From the NCBI GenBank assembly GCA_017163975.1, contig JAFFSR010000239.1, forward strand, positions 930,001 through 994,000: DNA of 64,000 nucleotides, in the 5' to 3' direction. The notes below the pieces were generated by a model. The model was not told the origin of the DNA. It searched no databases and saw only the letters and a program-made list of their open reading frames with translations. The DNA comes from Anastatus disparis (lineage: Eukaryota; Arthropoda; Insecta; Hymenoptera; Eupelmidae). Below are positions 52,055-64,000 of this stretch, piece by piece (position 1 is the first letter of the stretch; the number at the start of each line of letters is the position of its first letter). Position numbers and translations under genes: made by a program.

Positions 52055-52095
<41 letters not shown>
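52055..52095. repeat. (TA)n microsatellite
   Basis: An uninterrupted TA run of about 20 units. Confidence 0.95.
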
Positions 52096-52097
<2 letters not shown>

Positions 52098-52800
52098 AAT
52101 CCTGATACGGGGTCACGTTCGCTTATAGTCCAGCCTTTTACTTATACTCCATGAATGTTGTCTGTGTATGGGTTGCACGCTTTCACGTTCACGCATACAA
52201 ATGGGCAAGAGAGGGAGAGGTAGCCCAAGAGTAGCATTTGGTTCTATGTGTGTATATATACATATATATGCGTGAACGGCTGATTCGATCGGAATCCATC
52301 GGCATAAATATATGGCGTTGCAGGTTGGCTATATATAAACGCGCATAGTACGCGGTAATTAACGTAAGCTCGTGAGATCGTTATCGTTCCTTCCGAGTGC
52401 GGTAATACGGTCAAAGAGGAGAATTACATAGATGCATTTCCAATGTTAAAAGGAGACGACATGCTACGCTCATTTCTTTTAATTCTTGTTTTTTTTCTTT
52501 TTTGCAATTTGTTGCTCCTTACGTGGCACGCCTTCTTTTTTTGCCGTTTACTTTTTGCCACCGCGAGAGAAATATATGTAGATTGTAATTGCAAGTATGA
52601 TTGAATGTTTATGAATAAACATTAAGCATAAAGTAATTGATATACAGCAATGAAGTATACGTACGAAGCTTAATTTTCATTTTAATGAAATAAGGAAATG
52701 ACTCAGTTTGATATTTTTTTTATCAAATTAGTCTTCATTACAATCAGTTGTATAATATAAATTTTTCAACTAATAATAAAATATTCGTGTTTACTTATAA

Positions 52801-52844
52801 TTAATGAATTTCAATTTTTCTTTTTTTTTTTGTTTCAGGTAAGT
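52801..52844 (+). other. Zero-nucleotide recursive splice site 3
   Basis: A TTAAT branch-site match (52801-52805), an almost pure T tract, and TTTGTTTCAG ending at 52838, then GTAAGT directly at 52839. This is the best match of the three to the ratchet consensus: an ideal acceptor abutting an ideal donor. A second strong donor, GTAAGTTC, is at 52899. It lies 14.3 kb after site 2. Confidence 0.85.
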
Positions 52845-52898
52845 GCCGAATATATAACTAACGTGTACGAAGTCTTTAAAGCGCAACACAAAGCAAGT
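52839..52898 (+). other. Cryptic recursive-splicing exon 3 (60 nt)
   Basis: Lies between the recursive AG and donor CAAGT/GTAAGTTC (GT at 52899-52900). Unlike the other two, its length is a multiple of three and its first frame is open for all 20 codons, so retention could add a short peptide if the upstream phase is 0. With 20 codons, openness by chance is quite possible. Confidence 0.55.
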
Positions 52899-55800
52899 GT
52901 AAGTTCAAAAAACGGAGGTATTTTTAAAAGCGACCTATTTTTCTTTTATATCAAAAGGATAGCGCTTACTTACAAAGAAAAAAATTGACCTGGATTTGTT
53001 TTTTAAATAGTACTTTTGAATATTTAATTCGTTTTAATAACTCGACAAAAGGCCTCTTTGTAAACGTTTGACAAATCATGCAGTTAACATGCAATTTATT
53101 ATTTAAAAACATCAGACACTGAAGCAGTTTTTTTTTCTAATTTTTAATAACAAGTTATTGTAGCGTAGAGAAACTTTCTAAAAGATACTTGAACGCATTG
53201 CTTTATATAAAAACAGCGCATCGTCTGGCGTACAGGACAAACAACGTGCGTTTGCATTCTATAATAGTAAAAATTCAGTGACTACTAACAACTCCGGAAA
53301 TTTACATACTATTCTTTTGTGAACAAGCGTATGACGCACTTCCGTTTCTTTTCTCTTTCTCCATCCCCCTTGCGACCCTTTTTTCGCGAGTGACTAAACT
53401 ATAGCGAAACAAAAGAGAGGAAAAATGAAAGAAAGTAAGGAAACGAAGCGAAAGAGGCGGTGTAGAGAAAAGCTAAAAGTTAAGTAAGAAAGAAACGCAG
53501 CCACGTAGAAATGAGAAAAATAAAAAGCAAAAATACGCTATACCTACTCCCTTGGTGCGTTTGCAAAGTCGAGGGCGTGTACATATTCCAAGATGAATGC
53601 GCACTAAGAATTTGAATTTAGAAACCAGGATGGATATCTCTTTTATGTACTTTTATGTGTGTATATTTTTTTTCGAAACTCTTATCCAACTGTTTTTTAC
53701 AACACGAAAGGGAATCTCTCGACGTATTTTTTTTTTGCGCAGCATCCTTTTTCAATTTTACAACGAAGGGAGTCGCGCTAAAGGTGCGTATAGGGTTTTG
53801 CGAGACAAGTGTCGTAAATAGGGATGTACTGCTGCCGTGTCGTGTCTTTTGTATGAAGCGCCACGTGCACGCGACCCCTTCTTCATGAGAAGAGAAGCAC
53901 TGGCGCGTGATAGTTATGCTGACAGAAATCGTCGAGGGGATTTCGCGGGTCTCTCTTTCTCTCTCCGTAATATCTTCAGATGATAGAGCAGCTATGCGCG
54001 CATGAATGTTTGCCGCCAACAACTACTACCATATCCTGGATTTGCTTTTTTAATTAGAGACAATCCTAGCGTGGAATGCCGTGGCGGTTTTAATGCATCG
54101 TTTAGATTTTAAATAATTTTATGGTTTTGCTTGAAAAAGAATTTAAAAAGGCTTGGCTAGATTTTTTTATGTGAACTGTGACGAGCAATTAAAATTTCAT
54201 TTTTGGATTTTAATTAAATATTTTTTAAAAAATGGTCTTGTTATTTATTTAGAGATTAGAATAACAAAAAAAAGGTTTTTAATGAATAAAAGATATCGAC
54301 AAAGTGATATTCTTAAAATATATATATATTTTCATATTTTTTGTTCTTAATAGCGGTTTATCAAAAAAAAGCTTTAATTATTTATTTGTCTCATTTTCAG
54401 AATATCAAAAATTCAGAAAAACTTGGAGCAAGAAAAAAGAACAACGTTACTTTCATATTTTGCGCTGTGATACAGATTAAAAATGCATTCTTTCCCTTGA
54501 GCATTCCCTTTGCTCTCTTCCACATAAAGTTTTCCAAGTCGCAACTTCATCTTCTTTCTTGAGTTTCCCAAGGAGAGGTAACTTCATCTTCTCTTTTTTT
54601 CTTCTCTCCGACTATATTCTTTTCAGAGCCTGTAATATTCTGGAGTGCCTAAAACACTATCCATTCTTTCTTTTTCTCTCCCTACTTTGTAATGTACAAT
54701 TCAAAAGCTCTGTACTAAGTATCTTTCTTTTCAATCCGATGTACCATTGCTACAGTAGCTCTAAAATTAAATTTAACAATCTTTGCTATTTTTTCAATTC
54801 TTGTACTGAAGAGCATAAATTATATCGATGTGTCTATCAAATGACATCAGGTCCAGTAATCCTCTGGAGATATCAAACTTGGTGTGAGAATCGTAAAACC
54901 ATGCGTTATCACCGATTTCATTACAACTTCCTATCTCCTTCTTTCTCTCGTTTTGCGATTGATATTTGTAAAATCTCTCTCCTGCAGTGCAACTCTATAT
55001 ATTCAATTCCATATAGATACGTAGACTAGGCTGCGGTTAACTCTTCTCTCTCCCATTCTCTTTCTCTCATGACACGATGGTTCATCTAGCTTTCCCAAAA
55101 GTCCCACGCAAATGAAATCCTCCCCCCACCGATTGGTCGCTCTCGCGCGCGCATACTCACACTCTTTCTCTTTATCTCTCTCCTCTCTCTCTTTGGACTT
55201 TGCGAATTTCCATTTTCGTGTAAATTGCAATCAACGAGAATGCCCACAAATGGCTTGGACTACGTTCCGACATTTACAATAGAGTATAGAAAGGAGGTAT
55301 AAGAGAAGGGTATAGAGAGGATATAGTATGGGATATACAAAGGTCGATCCTTCGCGTTAGCGTATGTTATTATCCTAAACTCTCGGCATAAACTGCGATT
55401 AGAAAGGATCTCCTTTAGCATAATCAGAGTGAATAGACGGCTTCATTTTCGTATCACCTATGAGAAACAAACTCGTGCTCTTCTCTCTCTAGGATGGACT
55501 TTATTTTGTGCGTTATTGCCAGTTGATAAAGCTCAGTGATTTCTTTCATTGATTTTTAGTGAAACTAACAAAAAAGTATTTCTTACGTTCCTTTACTTTA
55601 TTTGATCACTTACAATCTTTATTTATTGTATCGTATCAAATGTATTTGTGAGCTTATAAAAATTATATTCTTTTGGAATATAATCCAATTAATTTCAAAA
55701 TTTAGAGGAAAGTGTAGCATTCTCTAATCCAAAATAACACATAGAAATTCTATCTACTAACGATGATGTTAATAATAATAATATTAATGTAATTTAAACT

Positions 55801-57417
55801 TGAATTATGACATTTCATTTAATAGTAATCGAAATGGCATCATCGATACTATATGAGTACCAATGGCTAGCTGTCATGTAAGCTAACATATTTCCTCTTT
55901 TCCCTTCCCCCCTCTCCTGTGAATTTTCCATCAGTAAATCGACGAAAAATTAGATGGGTTATTCGCGAGAGAGCATATACATAGGGGGTAACAGTACCGG
56001 AAGTGCAATCCAGGAATTTCATAGCCGGATTGATGACGCTCAGTGTATACAGTATATACTGAACGAATGCCGAACAACATGCCGCAATAACCAAGCAAGA
56101 AAGAGATAGTATGTACAACGAGAAAATGTATATAGGAAGCGAAAGAGAGAGAGATGGATAGAGAGGGAAGGTTGAACGAATCCAATGAATTTCGCGATTG
56201 CTATAACCAACATAGAGGAGATGACATGCGTGTGCGCTTTCGCGATCTCATAATGTTCTACAATCCAAAATTTACTCGTATACATACATACACTTACGTG
56301 TTGAAGCATAAATATGCATTTACACATATCGTAAACTAAAAAGACAATCCACAGATACATATACACATAAATACAAATATATAAACGTACATCTTTCACA
56401 AAATGAATGAATGACTATAGTAATACAAATATACGAGTTTAGCAATTCTATCAGAAGAGAAAAAGCTTCGCTGGGAGTTTTTCGTCCATTATCGTACATA
56501 GCAAAAGAGGTTCAAGACCTTAATAGTATTGAACACCCGGAAATTACCTGCCATATTATCGTTTCTCGCTATTGCTTCTGCTCTGAACCAAGGGTCAAAC
56601 ATACAAGTTTTGTGCGCCACCCTTCAAATAACAAACATACATACTCACATGTGTATATATACACACGTGTACGTATACAAAAAAGAGAATGAAAGCATCC
56701 CTCTTTACCGAATTCATCTTTCTAAAACAGAATAAAGCCAATGACCTTTCTCTTTCTCTTTATTGCAAAAAAAGAAGGGTAGTTCCGCATTTTCTGGACC
56801 TCCCCACCCTCCTTTCTTTTTTTATTTTCAACAATTGATACTGGCGTTACGCGCGCGAAACGAGATCCTGCAATTTTGCTTATCATATGGGAATATCGTT
56901 GGGCGTTATAAAAGGGAGTGAGAAATAAATGGACTAACTCGTTGAATATATATAACATTCTAGAGTCCCCTTTGCTCTCGAGTATAAAGTGAATCATGCG
57001 ACGACCAGACGGATAAAAAGAGAAGGTAGATAAGTGGAATGATGTATGAGACTAATAAGATATGGTAAATGTCTATTTAATTGCTCGATATAAATTTTGA
57101 TATTTTGAACACATTCAAAATTCAAGGATTTGTTCAGATTGTTTAAAGATACTTTAAATATAAAGTCAGACCTAATCTTTATGCAAGTTTTAAAGCTTTA
57201 AGAAAGTTTTAACGTTATCTATATCAAACAAAAGTTTTGATTTTACAGTTATTATATATGAGCTTGAAATAAGTTTTCATCTCTGCAACACAAAGGAATT
57301 ATTATTATAGAAAATTTCTTTATTTACCAATCATATTATTAATCAATATGATACTAACTTTTCATAATTATTGGCTAACTTTAATTAGAAATATAGTTTA
57401 GTATTATTTAAATTAAT
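52899..57417. other. Mosaic intronic stretch after recursive site 3
   Basis: AT-rich parts are 52960-53200, 54060-54480, 55540-55850 and 57050-57417. The longest open frame of the window (54559-55029, plus strand, 156 codons) is here. Its first half is Phe/Leu/Ser-rich from CT-rich DNA and its second half is more complex, but no motif or homologue is recognised. A good acceptor-like TCATTTTCAG ends at 54400 without a matching donor. Confidence 0.45.
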
Positions 57418-57694
57418 ATCAAAATAAATTGCCAAAGTATATAATAGAAAAAAAATTAAATTTAATTCCAAATTCAAATTGTTATTTTAAATTTCAAAAG
57501 CAATGATTTGTCGAAAAGAGAAATTTTATCTAAATGAACATCAAAATCAATAGTCGAAGTATATAACGTTAAAGGCAAAAAAAATCTAATGTTAAAATTG
57601 AAAAAAAAAATAAAAAATTCAATTCAATTAAAAATTCAAATATTTATTTAAAATTTTCAAAGGTAGCAGTTTGTTGAAAAGATAAATTTACTCT
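57418..57694. repeat. Diverged tandem duplication, two units
   Basis: Unit 1 (57418-57539) and unit 2 (57540-57694) both begin ATCAAAAT, continue with a shared AAGTATATAA, and end with a shared GAAAAGA-AAATTT segment in the same order. Unit 2 carries extra A-rich sequence in its middle. The units differ at many positions, so the duplication is old. Confidence 0.75.
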
Positions 57695-59272
57695 CAGACA
57701 GATGCATCAATTAGTTTGATGGAATTTTTGCCCGTTTATAGTCCGAAGCCAAAAGTTTTGGCGCTTGTATTTGCTTGAAAAACCCTATAGTAAAAGCTAA
57801 AAAGCAATTGGCAGCGATTCCCCGCGTGATGTATGCGCTTATATTCGATTTTACTGGCACATATATATAACGAATGAAACGAAGCAAAAGTAACGAGCGG
57901 AAATTGCTTTAGATACATACATATACATTGCTTAAGTATTGCACTCTCGAGCATCTCAATTAAACTAATAAGTATAGACGGAGATTTCATTTTATTAAAT
58001 AAACTATAGAGAAACAATTTTAACCTTTGCTTTAGATGCATAATGTAATGTATACGTTAAAAATATAAAAAAAATATGTGTAAATAACAGCAGGGTTAGT
58101 TAATTTGTTTAATAAATTTTTATATATATACACGCGCCAAAAGTCGTTGAAACTTTTAAAATAATAAAAGTAAACGACCATAAAGTTTCATCTCGTAAAA
58201 ATGCTTTAGAAAAATAAAAAAAAAAGAGAATACCTAGCGGAACGTTCGCTGAGTTGCTAGTTTATTAAATTATAAAAATTTCTATCCTTTATACTAAATT
58301 GTGATAAAAAAAAAGAAAGAGGGAGAACAAACTATGAGCACTTTTAATCAGCAGGAGTATTTTATAAAAAGCGTTTCAATATTAAATTTTGCGTTTTATT
58401 TCATTTATGTTTATTATAAATTTAATTAAAATTGAGATCAAATGTGATACCAATATAATGAATAATACAAAAACATTGCTTAATGTTTCTTTAATGAAAA
58501 AATATTTGTAGAACAATATTTACAACTAAATAAATTTGTCTGTGATTAGTCATTTTACTGTGAAATTAAAAATTAGTAGAACAGACGTTAAATATTGAAT
58601 AAATGAAATATTCATTTTTTAAAATTTAATTTCTTATAAAAGATAGGCAATTATCACAAGTGTCTGCGATGATCTAAAAACTATTCACCAAACATTTGTC
58701 TCTTAAAATTTTACGAAGCAAACAGAGCTAATTAACAACCGAATTTAAACGTACTCTCTCTCTCATCCACTCATAAATTCTAAGCCTCGAAAATACCGCG
58801 TAAACAATAAATTCCCCACTAAAAGCAACATTTTACAACATCACAAAAAGCCGTTTATGAGCTCATCGCGCTCTCAACGCACGAGTGAAAAAGTGAGATA
58901 ACAAAACTTCCTCCTACTACAATACACATTCAATTCAATTTTAATCTAGTCGTTGTACTTCTCTTATATATAAAAATAGGGGAGGTATAACAATCAAAAA
59001 GATTGGAGAGGCCACGCGTCCACAATATCATACGATTAATAAAAAAGAAGTCGAAAGTAAGCAAGTAAAAAAAGAAAGAGAAAGAAGGGGACAGTTGATA
59101 AAGCTTGGCGGGTTCGTTGGAAATTTTCGTTATAAGTACAATTAAAAAAAAAGGGAGCCGCTTGGTCACTATCTAATAAGCTTTGCTGGCCGTACTTTCT
59201 GAGCTTTTAATGGATAGCACGGCGCCCCATAAGTTCTCATTGATCTCCGACAGTAGCGGCAATATAAGCGTG

Positions 59273-59288
59273 GCCTGCCTGCCTGCCT
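59273..59288. repeat. (GCCT)4 tetranucleotide repeat
   Basis: Four perfect GCCT units in a GC-richer block. Confidence 0.9.
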
Positions 59289-60223
59289 TGTGCCGCTTAG
59301 TTTACTCGAAATGTACATTGGATCGATTCGAAATTGGTGGGGTAGAGAGAGAAAACTAGTTGGATAAATGTGTTAAGAGCTATGAGGAAATGTAATACGA
59401 GAGAGCGATCTCTTGGAGGGTTCATTGTTGTACATATATCAAGAGATGCTTGATGTTCTTTTTCCTTCTTCTTTTTTTTTCTCTTTTAGGGTAATACTCG
59501 ATTTTCGCAGATAACAAAGGTTAAGAAAGTTCAGTGTTATTAAAGAGGGGGAGGAATGATGTACAAGCGATTAAAGCATGACGAGAGAGAAAATTCCAAG
59601 AGGTGATTTGTGTTTGTGTGCTTTGCTTCGCTAGGGTAATGCTTCAAGATGAACAGCTTTTTTTGGGAAACTGTGATTTGGCAAGTTTATAAAAAGAGAA
59701 AGTAAATTAAAAGCTTTGATTAGAGTTTTTCTTCCTGTTCTGTTTTTTTTCCTACAAAGCATTAAAGAAAATGACGATATGTAATCCATTGTATTACGGA
59801 TAAAATTGGTATTGTTCTTATAATGAGAAACGTAATTTTATTAAAAAAGTATTGCATTAAAATTCTGAAAATATAATTTTTTCATTATGTACAAGCAATT
59901 TCCTGTATATATATTTAATATTAACTTATTTATAAAACTCAAAATTACCACTATGAATCTCAAATTTAATGAATCGACTAAGGATGCACTTATAAAACCA
60001 GTAATCTCCTTCAAATACTGCCTCATCAAAAGCCACATTTACATAATAAACTCATCAGAACATCCTTTTCTCTTCCCTCTCTCTTTCTCTTTCTCTTACT
60101 CTCCGAAAACTGCAAAGAAAATTAAATTCTAATGGAGAAAGAGAGGCGCATTCCCACAGTAGAAACCTATTTACCCCCAAAAAGTAATACCTTTCTCACC
60201 CCTTATCACACTCATAGATACAC

Positions 60224-60224
<1 letters not shown>

Positions 60225-60266
<42 letters not shown>
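60225..60266. repeat. (TA)n microsatellite, longest in window
   Basis: An uninterrupted TA run of 21 units. Confidence 0.95.
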
Positions 60267-60268
<2 letters not shown>

Positions 60269-62059
60269 TACAGCAGACAACAAAACCCATTATAAAATCC
60301 ATTAAGACAATCGTTCAATTACCTACCTACCAAGGCAATCTGATAAGCATCTAAAATTAAGGGGGGAGGGAAAAAGGATCTTTAATCCACAAATGCGTAG
60401 GAGAGAAAGAGCTTCTCTCATTACATGTGCGATTGAACTCGCTCATTACCGTTGTATCGCAAACATTTGCACATTTCCTTCCTCCTTTTTCCCCGGCCAT
60501 TACTAAATTTTATTCTTGAAATTCTCCTTACTTTATACGTATATACATATAACCTGAAACCCCTTTTGGGGGCTCTTTCTGTTTGTTTTAGTATAACAGT
60601 ACAAGTTTATATACATTGGAGAGCCTTGAATTTTCGCCACGTTTATAAAATGTCTACATATACGGGAGAAAGACTAGGAGAAAGCTAATTTGCTCAGCTC
60701 CTTCTCTTCTTCCTCTCTTTTCATTGAACTTGTCGTCTGTTGTAAAGAGACTAAAGACTGACGGAAGTTTTTGTATGCTCAATAATTTTACAAGTTGAAG
60801 GAACTCATGAGGCTTTTTATTTTCAACTTAAATAAATTTAGATTATACAAGTAAAAAACAAAAAAATTGAAACGAAAATTTTATAATAGACTCAGAGGAT
60901 GATTTATTGCTTTAGAATTAAAATAAATGAAAATCTATTCATGCATAAATATTAGATTAAAGAAGTGTTGTAACTTCCAAGTGTATTATAAATATTAAAA
61001 ATCACTCGACTTTGATTAAGTATAATTCAAATGTCAAAAAATCCTCTGAAAATTGTACACACGCAACAATTTCTCCCTATTTCATATCTCTCACTATTTA
61101 TTAATCCGTATATACAGTGCTTATACATATCTCCTCTATCCCATCTTTGCCATAACTTTATCTATTTGGTTATCTTTCTTTCTCTCTTTTTCACTTTAGT
61201 CTTGTTGGCCTCGTGTGTGTATCATGCAATGCGCGTGTGTGTGTATGTGTATCCCAGGCAACGGACATATCAGTCATGCCGTGGATAGTATATACCCAGT
61301 GCTTCGTAAATTTCGCAATGCAGTTCATTTATTTGAAGTGTATTCAACCAAACGTACATATATATACACACCGTATATACACACGCGAGAGTTTTCTTTC
61401 TCTTGTCTATTTACGCGTGTCCGTTAGTTTATTTTTTTTCTCTTCTTTTTTCTTTTTTTTTGAGGATGAACGTTCGTTAGTTACGAGGGAAGTGAACGAA
61501 ATAAAAAATAGAAGACAGTTTGACCTAAATGATTGGATAGGGCAATGAGAGTATCGTTTACGCGTGAGGTCATGGGTGAGTGTTAAAGGAAAAGATGCTT
61601 TTTCTTATTCTAAATAAAGATCGAGGAAGAACGTTTTTCAAAAGATTAGGTGTTATGGTTAAGTTGGTGATTTTTGATAATTATACAGAAACAAATTTGA
61701 ATTTGCCATTTTTAAGACTTTATTTTTCTTTTCTAATTCAATAAATTAATTTTGAATAGATTATTGGATTACAATGTCCAAATGTTGTTTTACACAAGAA
61801 TAAAATTTGACGTTATCAAAATAACATGTTTTATTGATAAAGAAAAAAAAATTGAAATTATATAACATTATTTTATATGAATGTTTTAATTTTGACGTTA
61901 GATATGTGTAAATAAATAATAATGTCAAAACCAGAAAAAAAATCCAACATTGTGTTGGGATATTTTTCCTTGGATAATGTATTTTTCGAAAATTTTTATA
62001 GTACTCTATATCAATAAAAATGTAATGTTCGAAAAAGCTTTGTATATTTCTTGACCTCT

Positions 62060-62078
62060 TTATATATATATATATATA
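62060..62078. repeat. (TA)n microsatellite
   Basis: A short TA run in AT-rich sequence. Confidence 0.85.
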
Positions 62079-62768
62079 AAGTATAGATTTTTCATTTGAA
62101 AAAACGAAAAATTATTGGAATAACCATTCTGATTTATAGTAATAAAAATACATGAAGATTTATGAAAAATTTTCATATTATATTTTCTATATAATATATA
62201 TACTGAAACGTTAAATGAGGCGCGACACAATACTTTATATCCTCGACTGTTATTTATTTTATATAAAATATAAAATGTACTAAATAAAAAGCGAAAGGTT
62301 AAAAACAAAAAAATAATGAAAGAAAGATAAAGAAAATATCCGATTAAATCGATAGGAAATTAAAAAAACGTCATTGACGATAATTGAAGAATTAAATATT
62401 TCTTTTTTATTTGCAATGCCCCTATTTTGTTGATCGATTTGAAACGCTAATTTAAAAAAGGTTTCAAGAGTTAACGCGCTAACGTGTACGTGTATGCATA
62501 CAGAAAGTGCAAAATAAATGGTAAAAAAAAGGATGCGCTCCGCGATTATTTCGTGCTTTGATGATAATTTATATAGATGCTGAATCGATTTTTTATGGGT
62601 CAGCGCTCTCCAAACTTATACTATAAGCGACAAACGCGCGTATATAGTACGTGTGGATGAGGTGGGAAAAGCGGGGGAAGGATGGGACAAGAGGCTTTTA
62701 TATCGCATTAAATTTATTCAGCCTTGGAGAATTCATGGAACAATGGAAGCAAAGTTAAAAAAAAAAGT

Positions 62769-62784
62769 GAGAGAGAGAGAGAGA
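62769..62784. repeat. (GA)n microsatellite
   Basis: A short GA run within an A-rich stretch. Confidence 0.85.
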
Positions 62785-63581
62785 AAGATTTCAATAAAAA
62801 AAAATAAAGCAAAACAGTAACGTTAGAGCTCTTTAAAAAAGATAATGCGAAATTTATTAACGCCATTACAGTGACTTTATGCTGCCAAGTTAAAAAGTAA
62901 AATGGAAATTCATCTTATACCGATAAATAAACTCTAAACTATATAGCATCCTCTTTTTTTCACTTCTTTTTCTTCTTCTTTTGTTTAAGTTGAGAAGTTT
63001 ATAAAAAAAATTTCAAAACTAATAACTTTCTCTCTTAAAAGTTAAATTAGTGAAATTTCATTATTTTCATATTGCTCCCGCTTAAAATTAGCGTTCATTT
63101 GAAACACAAATTATTTCTTTATTATTCTTTTAAAAGAATATATATATTTCTTTCACTCGAAAGTATTTGCACGTCTGTGCTAGAATATCATTTTATGCAT
63201 ATTTATAATTTACGCTACTTTGTTTAGTTTCAAATCTGCTTTTAATACAAATAAATTTTACTAATTTCTATGACCGACCTTTATTAACTCAACAAATGAA
63301 TATTGTAGTATATTTCATTCTACTTTTACCGTTCCAATTAACAGAAAATTGAAATAAATTTTTATTTCATCTAAACAGTAACTGACATTTTATTAACTCG
63401 AAAAGCGTAATAAAAATGAGACATTTCTTTCACTTGCAATAAGCGGTTAGTTATGTGTCCGTTTACTATCATCCAAAGTGGAAATAATGAATTTAAATAT
63501 AAAAATATTTTATAATACATTAAAAATTACGTAATTAATCGATAAAAAAAGCATGTCAACAAGTTCATGAGATTGATTCAA

Positions 63582-63780
63582 TTTTTTTTTTTATTTAACG
63601 TCGCTGTTTTTCAGTTATCGTTGCGATGCTAATTAGCGACTGAGGTCATCAGTGTGTGTTTTGAAGAAAGCACATGTAACGTACAGTGGTGCTTGTATAA
63701 ATCGTCTGAGAGCGGGATTCGAACTCGGGACCCCGAGATTACGAATCCACATCGCTCTACCAAGTGAGCCACCGACGACC
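63582..63780 (-). mobile_element. tRNA-derived SINE, copy 2
   Basis: Read on the minus strand it begins GGTCGTCGGTGG at 63780. It has an A box TGGCTCACTTGG (63760-63771) and a B box GTTCGAATCCC (63714-63724), separated by an anticodon-loop-like TTCGTAA. The body and the 3' end CAGCGACGTTAAATAAAA align with copy 1; by eye about nine mismatches occur in the last 57 positions. The tail is A-rich (T-run 63582-63592 on the plus strand). Two extra bases before the anticodon-like loop and poor stem pairing show that it is not a functional tRNA. No clear target-site duplication was found. It lies antisense to the proposed intron. Confidence 0.85.
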
Positions 63781-64000
63781 TTAAAATTTCATTTGTTTAT
63801 CGACTCATGTTCGCAAAAAACAGATCCGTGAGAATATGCGCATCTCGGTTCTATTAAAAAAAAAATAAATAAAATAAATAAAAAGGATGAGTTAAGATAG
63901 CGTACATACGATTCACGCTATGAGAGAAAGAAAAAAGAAGGAAAAGATAGAAGGTATATAGTCTATATATAAAACGTGCTAAAGCGAGGCCGAAAAATAA
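63781..64000. other. AT-rich and GA-rich end of window
   Basis: AT-rich sequence followed by a purine-rich tract (63921-63955). Nothing gene-like was seen. Confidence 0.6.

Larger units (their letters stand above)
44931..52800. other. Mosaic intronic stretch before recursive site 3
   Basis: AT-rich parts are 44940-45800, 45960-46260, 46500-47000, 47930-48700, 49620-50100 and 51120-51780. GC-richer parts are 47090-47660, 48720-49620 and 50280-51110. TTTTAG followed by GTAGTT (47975-47980) and ACTTAG followed by GTACGA (49015-49020) were considered as recursive sites and judged weak. CT-rich tracts at 50420-50910 yield long but uninformative open frames. Confidence 0.45.
57695..63581. other. 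AT-rich intronic stretch
   Basis: Mostly AT-rich, especially 57860-58740, 59700-60050, 60780-61050, 61600-62450 and 62980-63580. GC-richer short blocks lie at 58740-58900, 59160-59660, 60360-60760, 61190-61580 and 62460-62760. No gene is supported. The block at 61200-61440 has TG/TA simple sequence. Confidence 0.5.
1..64000 (+). other. Interior of a giant intron (inferred)
   Basis: Three plus-strand sites join a 3' splice site directly to a 5' splice site, and no recognisable coding exon lies between or around them. Recursive splice sites of this type are known from very long insect introns, so the window is best read as intronic sequence of one gene transcribed left to right. The span from the first to the third site alone is about 44 kb. 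The longest open frame (156 codons) is T-rich at its start and matches no family I recognise. The limits of the intron and the identity of the gene are outside what can be seen, and an intergenic stretch at either end is not excluded. Confidence 0.6.

Noticed and set aside
54559..55029. Longest open frame (156 codons, plus strand)
   Set aside because: The first half is Phe/Leu/Ser-rich from CT-rich DNA, no domain is recognised and splice sites do not frame it. It is within the length expected by chance in 64 kb.

Overview
No protein-coding gene, structural RNA gene, CRISPR array or bacterial-type operon can be supported in this window. The DNA is AT-rich and eukaryotic. It is dominated by short open frames that arise from T-rich, A-rich or GA/CT-rich simple sequence. 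CpG is not visibly depleted, since runs of CGCG are common. (GA)n, (TA)n, (CA)n and short trinucleotide microsatellites are frequent. The only clear mobile elements are two copies of one tRNA-derived SINE. CTAAT/TTAAT-type branch sites, this composition and the low transposon load suggest an insect, most likely a hymenopteran such as a bee; that assignment is inference.

The strongest signal is on the plus strand. At 8930/8931, 38534/38535 and 52838/52839 a pyrimidine tract and YAG 3' splice site is followed with no gap by a strong 5' splice site (GTACGT, GTGAGT, GTAAGT). This is the signature of zero-nucleotide recursive (ratchet) splice sites, known from very long Drosophila introns. Each one is followed 47 to 77 nt downstream by a second strong GTAAGT donor. 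That matches the short cryptic exons reported to define recursive sites in Drosophila. The simplest reading is that most or all of the window is the interior of one giant intron, transcribed left to right and removed stepwise. The host gene cannot be named because none of its exons is recognisable here.

Layout: 1-8930 is the segment upstream of ratchet site 1. 8931-38534 lies between sites 1 and 2; it holds the sense SINE at 16469-16660, a GC-richer island near 26.6-27.3 kb and a weak possible extra ratchet site at 24149. 38535-52838 lies between sites 2 and 3 and holds a candidate cassette exon at 44756-44930. 52839-64000 follows site 3 and holds a diverged tandem duplication (57418-57694) and the antisense SINE at 63582-63780. 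Throughout, AT-rich blocks of about 0.5-1.5 kb alternate with GC-richer, GA/CT-microsatellite blocks, giving a mosaic. These blocks could include enhancers or alternative promoters, but the sequence alone does not prove any.
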